A DNA stretch of 64,000 bases from Whitmania pigra (lineage: Eukaryota > Annelida > Clitellata > Hirudinida > Haemopidae), in assembly GCA_021613335.1 (NCBI GenBank), contig JAJTWR010000284.1, positions 1,172,501 to 1,236,500 on the forward strand, written 5' to 3'. The position numbers were made by a program, and so were the translations under genes. Positions 37,268-49,911 of this stretch are shown piece by piece. The first letter of the stretch is position 1, and every line of letters starts with the position of its first letter. The notes below the pieces were generated by a model that did not search any database, was not told the DNA's origin, and saw only the letters and a program-made list of their open reading frames with translations.

Positions 37268-40200
37268 AACCCAAAGTCTACGAGCACCTGTTGGATGTTG
37301 TTCTTGACTCTGCAAAGGTGACGAGACAATTTCAAAAGGATGTGAAATTTATGCTTGGAAGTGTGGTCGAGGCCTTCCTTCTGCTCTTGAGGTATTCATG
37401 TCGTGGCTTTTTCATGTCAATCACATGGAATTTGCACGTCGTTGATTTGTTGGTTGTCCCTTGAAATGGCTTTGAAATGAGTAATATTGTAATCTGCATG
37501 CATTAACCTCTCAAATAAAATGGTTAAGGAGCACTGCAATGCAGTTCAATGAATTACTTATAACCAATTTATTAATTGAATGTTTTTATGATTTTACTTT
37601 AATTACTATGCAGGACTGACTACCTTCCTCAGGCTGTGCCTTTAAAAAGAATTTCAGAAGTTGCTTCGGCATTGATACAACATGCCATGACATTACCGTC
37701 GTCACCACCCTCGTCAACAGAACTACCCGATAGTCACCTGCATTGCTCGACTCGTGTTCTAAACGTTTCTGGTAAGGATGTGCTTTCAGGTGATCTTGAG
37801 GGCAGGTGTATGCTGCTTGTGAGTGACCTCATTCTTCATCAGTGGAGGTTGGTTCCATTCTCGGTTCTTAACGATGATGAGGTTGATGATGATGATGATC
37901 TAACAACATTTCTGTTTGTAAGACCTGCTTAATTGAATGAATATTGGTGGCTATTTATACTTATTTTATCAACATTGTGAGGTTGTTACTTAGTTACATC
38001 CAGTAAATGATATTTTGTAAAATAAAGTTAGTGCCAAATGCAAAGGAAGGATGTGGACAACAACATTTAACACTGTTATCATTCTTATTATTCAGGATTT
38101 TAATGGAAGTGCTGGAGAATGATTTGTTGGATGACGATGCTTTCCAAAGCGAATACAAAACAATGGGAACAAATCCAGATGTCAGAAGAAATTCTAATGT
38201 CTTCGGTTGTAAAGACTTCTTCGGGCACCTGTGCAAATCGTATTTTGGCGAGTCTGTGTTTTCACTTATGGTTAGTCAATGATGACAAAGACAATGTTAA
38301 CGACATTAGTTTTAGACGCAAATTATTGGGAATAATGCAACCAGAACATTAATGAAATAGCACATTTATTATTGTGAGTAAACTTTCTTCTACATAATTA
38401 TTGCAGAAAATAACAAACAGCAAATCCAACACCTTGTCGACAGTGCTGGTTAATGTCATTGCAAGCAATTTCCTTGCTTCGATCTCGACGTGCTACCAAG
38501 TTTACCAGCACTTATTGGAAAAGTACCACAACCGTCCTTCAAAACTAACGACCTTGCATTCTCCTTTGGCGTTTAGTCGAACCATCGTGGAAGTCAGTGA
38601 TTGTGATTTCTTGGTACACATGGTCGACTTCAAAAGTTGGAGTTGGTGAGATTACAAATGATTTGCTTTAGATTTCCAAGCCACAATCGATTTTTTAAAA
38701 AATTGGTTATTGATTAGTATCAGCCAGCTTGGATTATGGTAAAACGAATGCTTTAAAAATTATTATTAAATGTTTGTCGTGAAATTGTCGCCAGATGCAT
38801 GCTGATTCGTTGTTCCACCTCAATCTCGTTTTTAAACCTAGCAAACTACTTCTCTTCTGATCAGCTTATCCGAGGAAACAAAGTCATCAGTTGACGAAGT
38901 ACTTTTGGAATTCTTAAAGCCATTACTAGAAAATATTGGACTTGAAAATTATGACCTGATAAATGTTTTCGTCATGATATCTGATGGACTTCATTCGCTG
39001 GAAGGTTGTCCAATCACAACTTGACTACAATTATTATAATTAACTTGTTTTATAATTATCTTCGTAATTAAGACTCTTCAGCATCACTAAACTACTGATA
39101 ATCCAAGCTAGTCTGCTCTTTATTCCTTCTCTAGGTTCGTTGAAGGAGATAGTGGACGAGTTCATCTCCATGGCAACATCACCAACGCTCGGTGACAACG
39201 AATGGCGAGAAGGGTCTGGCGGTTGTTTACGTGCTTTGAATCACGGTGTGGCGTTGTTTACATCACTGTTTCTGTACACCATTCACGATAACAAGTAAGG
39301 TCCCTACGAGTTGCATTAGTGTGTCTACTAGGCCTTTAAGTTAAACTTATAATTAACGGATATCAGTAGTCTTATTACTATTATTATTATTATTATTATT
39401 AGTAGTAGTAGTAGTATTGTTATTGTTATTATTATTATTAATTAATTAATTAACTCAGTTATTATTAAAAACTTGTATAATAAGTAATGTTGGTATTGGC
39501 TAATAGTAAGCTTTCTGTTATTATTTAAATTCAATTATTTTACTGTTTGAAGGCATTTCATTCCAAGGAGGATGGAGTTGATCATTTCTTTCATCAAGTT
39601 GATATCATATCATCAGCATCCTCTCTCTTCATCATCATCTCCGCTGCCACCATCACCACTTTTCTCTCCAGCGGTTAATGTGGTTATGTTGAAGTTTGTC
39701 ATTCATTTGCTGACCGTCAGTTTTCATTGTTGGTGTCGAAAGTCGAATTGAATTAATGAGCTTGATTTTATTACTTCTTTTTACATTTCACAGCTCCAAA
39801 AACCTAAAGAAGATGTCACCGACTGTGTTTATGAAGCCGTCGGAGATATGGGTGCATGTTAATTGTATCTTGTCACTGAAACTTTTTAACTGCAATTGAT
39901 TAATTATATTCTTAACTTTTAAAACTTAAGATGTAAATAATTTAGATTAAGTAATTAATGCAAGTTATCTACTTAATTGTTTATTACGCCAACAGATACA
40001 GTCGCTGAAAGCCAATTGTCCGAGTGGATGGAAGGAGAGTTGACGACGGTTGATGTTTGGTGTCCACAGCCCCTGAAGTTTCTCAACTGGGCCTATGAGA
40101 GGCAACTCTTGCATGATTTCTGCGAGCATGTCTTGGTAGTGATTTTTTTTGTTTTTTAATTATCGACAGTTAGCTGTTAATTAACAATGTTATTAATCAG

Positions 40201-43200
40201 TTATTTATTGTAGTTTCAGAAATTCAGTAAAATCGTCAATACTTCTTATTTAGTTACCTCGAGTTTTAAAGAACGAAAGAACAGAAGACGTGGTTGAGAC
40301 GGTTGTCCAGTTCGAACCCTGCTTGAAATCCGTTATGGTTGGTCTGCCTGCCAAATTTGCTCTCTTCTTTTCAAACTATTATCACTTATTTCAGTCAATC
40401 TTTGCCTCCTCTGAAGACAAGCAAGTCCTGGTCAACATTTTAGGCTTGCTGCAAACATGTCTCACGTCAACTCAAGATTGTCAAGAAGTTGAAGGACCTG
40501 AACGAAGATCCTTGAAGCGTCGCGTGAGATTAATGATGATGTCGGCAGCTCCGAGGATGTTCACTCAATTTAGCGATCATATTTCAAGTTGGTATCAATC
40601 AGTTACAATCAATTGCCTATCAACAATTAACTAGTGCTAGTGGTGGTTGTTATTAATTTAATAATATTTTAATAACACTTATAATAATCTAATTTAATAT
40701 AGTACCTACTTCTGAACAAATTTATCTGATACCAAAATTACATTAAATGGTATTTATACTTGATATTGTTATTAACCATACTCTATAGAATACAACAAAG
40801 CCTTGTTCATCAATCTCATGACATTTCTTAACGACCACGATGTTGATGATAATGGTGGGGAACAACAACTAGTTGGTGATACTGACACCCATTGCAATCA
40901 AGATGATTCCATCACAACTCAAGACCTTAAGCTGGTCTCATGTGGTTGGTAATTACATAATTATTGTTGATAATTAGATAATTATTGTTGATAATTACAT
41001 AATTATTGTTCCTTAAAAACCATATTCGTTTTGCAAGCTACTCATCAACTAGAAGTCATCAATTTAAACTTAGGTCAGATTTTGCACAATAGACAGCACC
41101 AAATGTTTGTTCACAAATCGAATAATTAATACCTGGAATAATTTACCTAATAGCATTGTCTCGACCAGCACCTATAGTCGCTTCACCTCCCTCCTCAATG
41201 AATATGACTTGTCACCTTTTCTCGTTTACTGGTTGATCCTCTCGTTTCTTTTCTCAATGTTTTGCTTGCTTTTTTTTTTATAGTGAGCAGGTAAGAGGCT
41301 TTGGCCCTATGCCAACTTAATAAAATAAAAATAAAATAGAGCAGGTGAACAATCCTCAAATTAAATCAATAATAAAAATAATTAAAATAATAATAACAAA
41401 ATTGTTCAGGAATTACCAGTATGACTGTTAATAGAGTGCATCTGGTTGCTTAAATGTTGCATTGGAATGTTTATTATTGTTATGCAGTTGAAAGCCTGTT
41501 AGAAGTTACTAATGTTTATGCCATGGAGAGTGATGACATGAATCTGTATTCATCATCTCTGATGTTCATCAATGTGATGCTCATCAAATCATACTGCATC
41601 AGGAGCAAACAGGGTAGGTAATAATAATAATAATAATAATAATAAGATTAATATTGATCTTTAATTAACGATAACCACTTAATAGATGAGTCACATTGGT
41701 TTTTCCAGTCTTCCTTCTGCTCACGTCAACATCTGGAAAACTCTTGCAATTCATCAACTCCATAAACTCAATTTCATTCCCCTTTGATTGCGACGCTGAC
41801 GTTCACAAGTTGTTCCTCTCGTCTCTGCAAATGCTCTGCATTCTCTTGACCTTCCATGCTACCTTTGCATTGGTAATGCATTTGCACCGAAAGCCCTGGT
41901 AAGCCAATGAAAAAGTGGATTTTTATTTACAGCCGATCGGATACAGACTCTACGTCCACGAATCAAACGTCGACTTGTTGATGAGACCTCCCGATAGTAC
42001 CTCTAATGCCAGAAGCAGGTTTAACGATGTTTCTGAAATGGCAGTCCTATCACAAACTATCAGATCTCTGTTCTGGGGCCTCTACTTCACGTATGGCTCT
42101 TTCATGCAATCTGTCGATGCCACTGGGGATACTGATAATGTGGTCTCCAATGACACAGGTGTGATTTGAAGATTATTTTTACTGCTTGGTCATCCTTTTT
42201 AAAGATTATTTTTGTAGCCCATCTTTACATTTTCTATTTATTAAATCAATGTTCATCCATCCACCTGCTCAAATCTGTCAGCTCTTCATTTTAATTCTTT
42301 TGTTAATCAGTCAATATACTTTCAGGTGGTGGTTTCGTAAAAATCCTTTTTAACGAGTGTCATATGGGAGAGAAATTCAGTGTCACAGACGTTCCGGTCC
42401 ATGTTGTCCGGAGTGTCTACTGCATTGTTCTCAATCTCATGGCCTCTGTATGTAAGGATAATGGACTACTCTCAGTAAAACATTGGAATTAGTGAGTGGT
42501 TGAGTGATTAATTTGTTTCAGAAAAACACCTCCTCAATCTTTATTGGCTGGATTACCTGGTTAAAAATATCTTCATCAACATATCTTCCAGCAGATCATC
42601 ATCCATCCCTACTTCTTATTTGAAGCTATTTGACTTGGTAAGAATCTCTTCTGCTATGGAAGCATTTGTTATTGGGATAATTATTTTCATAATAAGACCA
42701 CCTAACCACAACGCAGATGGGTGCAACGTCATGAAGGCCATAATTAAGTCGTAAAGGTTATTTCTAGATCCTTCATCAAAACCCAGAAGCCGTGATGATA
42801 CTGAATGGGAATCCACCAGACAACCTCTTGAACATTAAGGAAATCCCAAGGTTCATGGCAACTCGGTTCTGCAGGGATGATGATTCAGAGAGTAACAGTC
42901 TGTTGCTATCAGTAATGAATAAAGTTGGGTCATCTTTCTAATTCTAATGGCACTCATCCTTGAGGAGGCTCATGTCCTCTTATGTGAAATATTATTGGTA
43001 TTCAGATAATAGACAAAAATCTGCTTAAATCTGACAAAAAGCTGAAAGAGCAGGTAAGCAAGAAGCTGAAGGACATTGGTGCCAAAACGTCACAGGGTAC
43101 CATCGCAACGATGAAAGATAAGTACACCATTTGCGGAGTGCTGTCGAGGTGACTATCCATTAGTTTCATGTGCTCATACTTCACTTCTTTTCTCATTTGG

Positions 43201-43270
43201 CATTAAATATGTTTATTTTTTGGAAACTTTTTTATTTGGCAGATTGCATAAGAAACTACAAAGAATGTGA
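37268..43270 (+). CDS. Large unrecognised alpha-helical protein, 5' end missing
   Basis: About 19 exons with mostly consistent phases: 37268-37391, 37614-37847, 38096-38270, 38407-38645, 38865-39004, 39135-39294, 39553-39715, 39794-39851, 39996-40135, 40254-40587, 40799-40944, 41488-41613, 41709-41872, 41933-42158, 42326-42447, 42522-42637, 42768-42911, 43006-43148, 43243-43270 (stop). The chain is Leu-rich and helical, HEAT-repeat-like in texture (VLVNILGLLQTCLTSTQD, SSLQMLCILLTFHATF), and ends in a Lys-rich tail ...KYTICGVLSRLHKKLQRM. The first exon enters in phase 1, so upstream exons exist but were not found, possibly hidden beyond the hAT and Gypsy insertions. The junction between 42447 and 42522 does not close in the expected frame as I read it; either another donor is used or there is a frameshift. 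Family not recognised. Confidence 0.65.
41060..41345 (+). mobile_element. LINE 3' end fragment in an intron
   Basis: The plus strand reads RIINTWNNLPNSIVSTSTYS then FTSLLNEYDLSPF, the usual C-terminal tail of CR1/RTE-type LINE reverse transcriptase proteins (W-N-x-L-P motif). An A-rich 3' end (AATAAAATAAAAATAAAAT) follows. It sits in the intron between the exons at 40799-40944 and 41488-41613, in the same orientation as the gene. Confidence 0.6.
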
Positions 43271-44272
43271 ATGGCAGCAACTCACAAACTTACTTTAATC
43301 ACCTGTAAAGAATCAATTTAGAATGGAAATACATTCAAAGCTTTAGACTTTCCCAAACATGTGTACTTTTATTTAATTAAGGGAAACACTGCCTCACATG
43401 CAGCTATCAAGTTTTCATTAAATAGTGGCAAACCATTTTCCATACACTTAAACCTCACCATTGCCATTTGAATTAGTAACTGAGCAAGCAGCCAACAATT
43501 GTTTTGTGAAAATTGTGATATTGTTTAATGAGATTATGCTGCAAGTCCACTTTTATTGCCAAGCAAATCCAACATAGAATGAATGTCCACTAAATGAGGC
43601 CATCAGCCGCACCCACAATCCAAAGCTGGCAAACGTCCGGCCGATCAAGCTTGGTCTTCGACTTCAAAAAACTTATGAGGGTCAGATCGACCAATATAAA
43701 TCTCAAAGGCGAGAAGCAAGACCTGGGAAGAATCGGTCGGGCGATTTGGCTGGTTTTCGAGATCCTTTAATCTGAAATGCCATAAGCACATCCACAGAAA
43801 TTATCGTCGGTCGAGAATTTCCAGAAAACAACATATGAAGTCTCGAAAACCGAGAACAAAAAAGAAATGCAGGCCCAAACTCGAACAACCATTAGATTCA
43901 ACTTTTGGCAACTCACTGCATGGCGAGGTTGCTAATAACTTCAATCTAATCGATATTCCCAAGAGAAGGCTCGTGTTCTTCTAGTTCCCGGACATCGCAA
44001 CACCTCACATAGAAGTCAGAAAAGTTGGAAATTGAATGAAAGAACAAGTCGTGAATGTAAAGCAAAATCTGATTAAAATGAACATTGTCAAAATATGATG
44101 ATGACATTGATCCACTGTTAATTCTTCTTGAGCCAAGCATGAGTCACACAGGCTAAACCAAAAGCAGAGATCACTGCCAAAATAAAGTATCATCAGCTAA
44201 CATTATAAATTCAAGTGAAATTGAAATTTCTGTGATTCATAAGATGAAGAAATGTAGTGACAGAGTGATTAC
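43271..44272. other. Gene 3' regions and an unassigned open patch
   Basis: The sequence lies between two gene ends (one plus, one minus). At about 43640-43983 two overlapping plus-strand frames are open and read basic protein-like sequence (for example KLGLRLQKTYEGQIDQYKS, and RKQHMKSRKPRTKKKC ending VFF stop). Neither has clear splice context, so it may be an unannotated exon or chance. A convincing last exon for ARPC1 was not found here. Confidence 0.3.
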
Positions 44273-46560
44273 CTTGACATCCCAGACAACCAAGAGACCG
44301 TCAGCAGCCGAGGTAGTCAGCTTGGTGCACTTGTCCTTGGTGCCAGTGTGTAGAGAGAGCTGGCTATTGGACAATTAAAGCAAACTTGTTAAGGCCAAAT
44401 ACCAAAAGCTAAAGTTAGTTATTGAGTGCCTTGATTACATCCTAGGACCAGTGAGTCAATGCTTTGACTATCCATTAGCCAATAGTTGGAGGGTTTTGTG
44501 AGCTAAAACTTGCATAGAAACAAAGCGATGCTTGAGGCAGCAATGACTCACGTTATGGTGTTTTGATGCAGGGAGCTGAGGACAGTATCGTTGCTGTCAG
44601 TTCCCCTCGAGTCCTGGGTCCTGAAGTGGGCCATTGCCCTGGAAAAGACAAAAAAGTCAGCTTATTTCAAATTTTTATTTTGAAATAAATCTTAAAAAGA
44701 TGGGTTGAAATTTATGCATTGATCACTGACCCTCCTCGCTTCGTCTCAGACTGTTTGGTGTCAGAATCCATCTTGTTCTTGAAGGTGATAGATCCATTGG
44801 AATAGGTGTAAGCCAAGGGAATGCAGTCATAACCCTGCGAATAATAAATATGTGCAATGACACGACATGATATAAGCAAGGATCGTGGATGCATGTGTCA
44901 CAACTGTGATGGCAGCACAAAAAGACCCAACAATCTTTGTCGGGATTTAGGTATGAGCTACAAAATCAGGCTGACAACCTGAGTGTAAAAAAATCAATCT
45001 CACCCCAACAACCAGACTGTTATCACTAATCCATGTCACGTCCATAAAAGGAAGGTGCTCCGTCTTCAAAATGGCCAGCCTGGGGAGCACATCACAATGC
45101 AATTTATTCCCAATTTAAATGAGGTGAATTAGGATACTCACGCATTTCCTTTTGCAGAATCAACGACACAGATGCTGGAGTCATGTCCTACCCAAACCAA
45201 CTTCTCACCATTGCCAGAGAATCTTATTCCATGAACCCATCCACCTATGAATATATTATTTATTTTGTGCCAATTTAGCTCATACAAGCTCATACATGAC
45301 AATGAAAATTGATTATCTTTTGACCAGCTTAAAATTATATTCCAAATTAGCAAAAGCTAGTAAATCTAAAAATTAATAATTCATTTAATAATTTGTTTAA
45401 TAGATCCAAACAGTCCATCTTACTTCCTTCCGATGAGAACTCAGCCAGGAGATTGGCAAAGACAAGCTTGTCTCCCCAAGTTGATGGGGCAGGTTGATCT
45501 TTGACCTCCTTCATGCAGGCACTGTAGATCCTGAATTGAATAAGATAATAAGTTAGGGTTTCACTAATGAACAACAAATACAAATACAAAATCTCTAAGT
45601 TATGTTACCAAACAATTGAAAAATCTTTTTTAGGGATCACGTACCTTGCCTTAAAATCAGTTGACCCGCAAGCGAGTATCTGGTTGTTAGGATGCCAATC
45701 GAGACTGAAATTCAAAAGATATGATATGATTTTAAGTGATTTGGTGTAAAAGATACTTTGCATACTAGTTTATTCAAAGTGCACAACAAACCACGACAAA
45801 ATCAAAGCTAAAATCTAAAGTATGAAAGATATTGAGCAAAGTCACAATATGTACCAAGTTATTGTGGATCTGATGGGCTTCTTGATCTTCTTGTTGGTCC
45901 ACCAGTCATTGGCAGAATCAAAATAGCAGACGGAAACACATCTGTTACCACTACCAACTGCAAACTTGTTTCCTTGAGGTGACCATTTCACGCAGGTGGC
46001 TGCCCTGGTTATGCCAAGCACTACCAACGCCGGCTTCCATTTTCAGTCGGTCAGTGTCCAAACATAAGCATTTCTGTCCTGTTTGATAGATGTGAGTGTT
46101 TATTCATTTGTAAAGCAATAAGTAATAAATACTTCTATATAAACAATATGAAAATATAAACTAGTTGAATCAATATAATGTTTTGATCGACACTCACAGC
46201 GGCACAGGTCACAATTTGATTGCTGGATGGAGCCCAGTCAACACCTGTGACTCTCTGAGCATGGTCAGACAAAGTTTCCTTGAGTGTCCATCTCCCACCT
46301 GAGGTGCTATGGATCTGAACTTCATTGTTATTCAGAGAGATGGCCACCTCTGGCAAATTAAAATTTTAAATTTAAACTCTAGTATTGTGATTCAAGAAAG
46401 AAATCACCGATTGATAACAATTAGATGTTACGGGTCCCAAATGCCTGATTAAGGTTATTTTATCTTGGTCGTTAGGAATTTTGTTGAACTTACGCGATCT
46501 ATCCTTGTTCCAGGAGTGACAGGAAAATGGTTCGACGCCGAAGCTGTCGCTTTCTGGCAT
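44273..46560 (-). CDS. ARPC1: Arp2/3 complex subunit ARPC1 (WD40), in-frame TGA
   Basis: Ten exons in coding order: 46560-46494, 46349-46198, 46078-45855, 45704-45645, 45530-45424, 45244-45142, 45079-45004, 44834-44731, 44638-44552, 44363-44273. All phases join. The product is the WD40 propeller of the actin-nucleating Arp2/3 complex: [63 protein letters not shown]-type blade and the end [12 protein letters not shown] match family positions. The short C-terminal tail (about 12 residues in animals) was not found; the frame can also read through the last donor to a near stop. Oddity: in exon 3 the codon after WTLTD is TGA (46043-46045), and the conserved KWKPAL follows at once in the same frame. 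It may be a nonsense allele, a sequencing error, recoding or a young pseudogene. Confidence 0.88.
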
Positions 46561-47099
46561 GTTTTTCTCCAATTAAAAAGAAACTGTCACACTCAAAATA
46601 TATCAAAACTCGCTTTTCTGCTCGCGGACTATGGTCAGTCTACACAAACAATCAGGATCCCAAAAACCTTCCGGGTACCACACGGAACTGCGTCTGAAAT
46701 TCAACGAAGGTGTTGAGTTTGTCACCCTCATACAAAAAAATATTATTTAAGTTAAAAATTTATTGATAAAAGTATTTTAATTTATGGTAATTTGGTATAA
46801 TTTTATAATAAATCTATTTAGAAACTCTATCTTGCATCTTGTCAAAGAGCGTAATTTTTCTTTTAATGTTTACATTTTATTTAATTAATTGAAACATAAT
46901 TTTAATTTAAACAATTTTATGTTTAATATTATTTTAAAGATTCGTGATGTATCATTCATCCACTTTTAAAATGTAAGTTATATGTTACTTAAGTGTTTTG
47001 AACAATAATCCCACTCAAACATTAAGGATATAGTTATTTTGGTCGTCACAACCCACAGTATATAGTCACGAAGTCATTAGGTTTTTTAAACGGTTCATT
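46561..47099. other. Intergenic, AT-rich
   Basis: The sequence between the divergent start codons of ARPC1 (minus) and the candidate small gene (plus) is AT-rich. I see no repeat or RNA gene. Confidence 0.4.
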
Positions 47100-47936
47100 A
47101 TGGGTGATAACTTTCTCGATTCCAGAAACTGTTCTGTTAACAACGATGAAAACGAAAAACTCTGCATCAATGATTTTGATGATGAAGAGACCCCATTATT
47201 GATTGATAGTCAACATCCGAAGAAACAATCTAAGATTGATAATCTAAGAGATGCCATGTGAGTTTAAACTTATTACTTTATTTTATTTCATATTATTTGC
47301 AAATTACATGCATTACTGTGGTGGAACTTCGTAACCAATTAGAACTTTGTAAAGTATTAGCATTTAATTAAACATGAAGTTACGCCAAATTTTGTTAGAC
47401 TTTTATAAAAAAATTCAAATTTTAAATATTGTCAGACTCTACATAATCATCAAACACATGAATTTAATCACATGACTAGATATCATATGCTTGCCTGCTA
47501 TTGCAGATATTCTTAGTTATACCAGTTGCTGTTGCTTTACTTGCATTATGTAACGATGCTGTATTACATCGGATAAAAAGTATCTGACCAAAATTTGAGG
47601 TGCTAATTATTTGTGCAGTTGAAGCTTAAGATGACTCTGAAGCTAATGCTTGGCTAAAAAGACTAATTGCATCAAATTAGTTTAAATTTTCAGTTTAAAT
47701 TCAGGTTTAGTAAGTAATTACTAAAAATATTTCGAACGAGACTTTTTGATAAATTGTCGTGGTTCACCCAGAAGTTCAACAACTCACAATAAATTTTTTT
47801 TTCCAATGTAACAGACGACAATCGAATCCAAACAGAAATTTGATTGTCCACGAAACCGATCACGAAATTGTAATACTGTCAGACCAATTCTTCTGTTATT
47901 CTTGCAGCAGCCCATTATTATTCGTTTGTTATAATG
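47100..47936 (+). CDS. Candidate small gene with dileucine motif
   Basis: The first exon 47100-47257 starts MGDNFLDSRNCSVNNDEN, is acidic, carries a DDEETPLLI dileucine sorting-type motif and ends at a GTGAGT donor in phase 2. An exon at 47815-47936 behind a strong pyrimidine tract joins in phase and reads RNLIVHETDHEIVILSDQFF then CYSCSSPLLFVCYNG up to a GTAATA donor. A hydrophobic stretch (IFLVIPVAVALLALC) behind TTGCAG at 47506 is open to a TGA at 47587, but in the wrong phase for exon 1. The dileucine motif suggests an endosomal or lysosomal membrane protein (inference only). Family not recognised and 3' end open. Confidence 0.4.
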
Positions 47937-48284
47937 GTAATAATATATTATATTATAATGTTATAATAACGTAATGGTAGATGTAGACATCTACGTTGGG
48001 ATTGGATCATTCAGATTTTAAATTTTTAAAGTCACATCAATAACGTTGTTTGAATTTATTATTGATTTTGTATCCTTTGGACCAAAATATGTTTTGATAT
48101 GCAAAAGAGACTGATGACATTAAATTCCAATTTACATGTGCACGACGTAAGAGTTTCTTACGACCAATTTGCAGGTCGTCGTAAATCGCTTTCCATGCAA
48201 AGGTTTTTATAAAATAAATAAAAAAATAGATCCAGTTGATTGAAATCATTTGAGAACAACAATGATGTCTTTAAATTGCCAATT

Positions 48285-49210
48285 AACCTAACTTAACCTC
48301 TCGCACTAAATTCAACCCGCTCTCGATCAATAAAACCAGACCAGTTTTATTAAAGTTTAGCAAATTGAGAAAGAGTGAAACCTTCTCAAGAGTGATTCTA
48401 AACAATGATTTATCCAAGGAGGATAGAGAACTGTGCTCCAAACTGTTAAAAGAGAAGAAGGAGGAGATCAGCAAAAAAGAAGATGTAAGCAAGTGGGTTT
48501 TTAGAGTCAGGGGTCAGCCAGGAGACTTTCATGTGGTTTCCTACAGGAGACGAAATTTATAAGTAAGAACAGTTCAAGAAGATCAAGTCTAACAATTTGG
48601 TTGTCTAATGTGGATTCCTTATCAAATAAATTTATAGAGTTTCAACATCTTGTGGAGCTACATGCTAAAACTGATCTGATATTTCTAAACGAGACTAATC
48701 CCAAGCATTCAAAATCCATTCACTTATTGTCAGAATATCAGATAAATGGGAGGCAAATTTTGTCATGTTGTTTTCAAAAAGAGGGGTACAGAGGGATAAT
48801 GTTTTATCACAAAGAAAGCCTTTTGATCAGTGAAATTATTTTGGAGAGTGAATTTCTGGAGAAATTATGTGTCAGAGTAGTAACTTCAGATGGAGAGATT
48901 TAGTTTGTCCTTCCCTTTCTGTCTGCACATATTCCAAGACCAGAGGACATGAAAGAAAACTGATGACAAGACTGGCCCACAAAGATTGCAGAAAGTTTTA
49001 TTTTTGCAACAGAGTGGTCCAGGAATGGAATAGTTTGCCACAGGAGGTTGTGATGTCAAGGGATGTGGAGGAGTTTAAGAGAAACTTGGACGGTTTTTTT
49101 GTTAATAGAATTTACAATTTAGATTAAGGGGTTGGTGCACTGGTTTTTGTTTTGTTTTCGGTTTCGGCGAGGGGCCGTTGGCCCGTGCTTATTTTTTTCA
49201 AATAAAATAA
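48285..49210 (+). mobile_element. LINE (CR1/L2-like) fragment with internal deletion
   Basis: Three coding remnants in order on the plus strand. An ORF1 C-terminal end (RPVLLKFSKLRKSETFSRVI, LSKEDRELCSKLLKEKKEEI) stops at 48562. The start of the ORF2 endonuclease follows (NVDSLSNKFIEFQHLVE, FLNETNPKHS) to about 48900. Then, after a frame change at 48895-48910, comes the extreme ORF2 C-terminus (CNRVVQEWNSLPQEVVMSRD) to the stop at 49127. Most of the endonuclease and the whole reverse transcriptase are missing. The tail is A-rich (ATAAAATAAAAAAAA). Confidence 0.75.
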
Positions 49211-49640
49211 AAAAAAAATTATTAGTAGTATCATTATTTTAATCAGGAAAATTATTTATTTGGATTGTTTGAAAATGAAGGATATCCTGCCTCCACTTTT
49301 GTATTTGCAAAATAATTTTAATTCTTTGAAATCGAATTAAATTCTTTATAACTAAAACCTTTTTACTAAACAATTAATTACAAAACTGTTGAAAACCAAA
49401 TCGAAGAGTGATAAGACAAAATAGGACCACTCACCATCATCTGAGCTGGCGTCGTCAACGACGACAACCATATTCTGCAACGAACTCATTTGTTGCTGCT
49501 GTGACTCAACCTCCTCTTGTAAGACCTTCAACTTTGTTAACTAATTAATAATTAACCAATTAATTGTTAACTAATTATTATTAATAATACTGTATGCTGA
49601 TGTAATATTATTAATCAAATTATTATTATGCTAACATCAT
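49205..49640. repeat. Duplicated block shared with 31.7 kb, copy 2
   Basis: Nearly identical to 31740-32190, same orientation, and adjoining (TAA)n repeats at 49640-49780. Here the block is followed by a second coiled-coil exon, so this copy is probably the parent locus. Confidence 0.85.
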
Positions 49641-49679
49641 AATAATGATAATAATTATAATAATAATATACTGATAATG

Positions 49680-49712
<33 letters not shown>

Positions 49713-49734
49713 TAATAATAATAATAATAATAAT

Positions 49735-49779
<45 letters not shown>

Positions 49780-49911
49780 CTGCACGTGCATGGTGTGATT
49801 GATCCTGTTGATGCTGTCCTCGTGTTCCGATATGTGTCTTTCCAGCGACGACCCAACAGTCGACAGCTCGTCGAACTTCACAATCCACCTGTCCATTTCC
49901 AGCTCCAGAGA
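49435..49911 (-). CDS. Two exons of an unrecognised coiled-coil protein
   Basis: Exon A, 49911-49780 (44 codons, phase 0), reads SLELEMDRWIVKFDELSTVG then SSLERHISEHEDSINRI. Exon B, 49531-49435 (97 bp), reads LKVLQEEVESQQQQMSSLQN and ends SSDD at a GTGAGT donor. The phases of A and B fit each other, and the intron between them holds the (TAA)n tract. The heptad pattern and Glu/Gln content indicate a coiled coil. Other exons were not located; upstream ones would lie above 49.9 kb and downstream ones below 49.4 kb, where a LINE fragment sits. Protein not recognised. Confidence 0.55.

Noticed and set aside
47507..47587. Hydrophobic open patch as second exon of the 47.1 kb gene
   Set aside because: Phase does not match the first exon's donor; splicing to 47815 fits instead.
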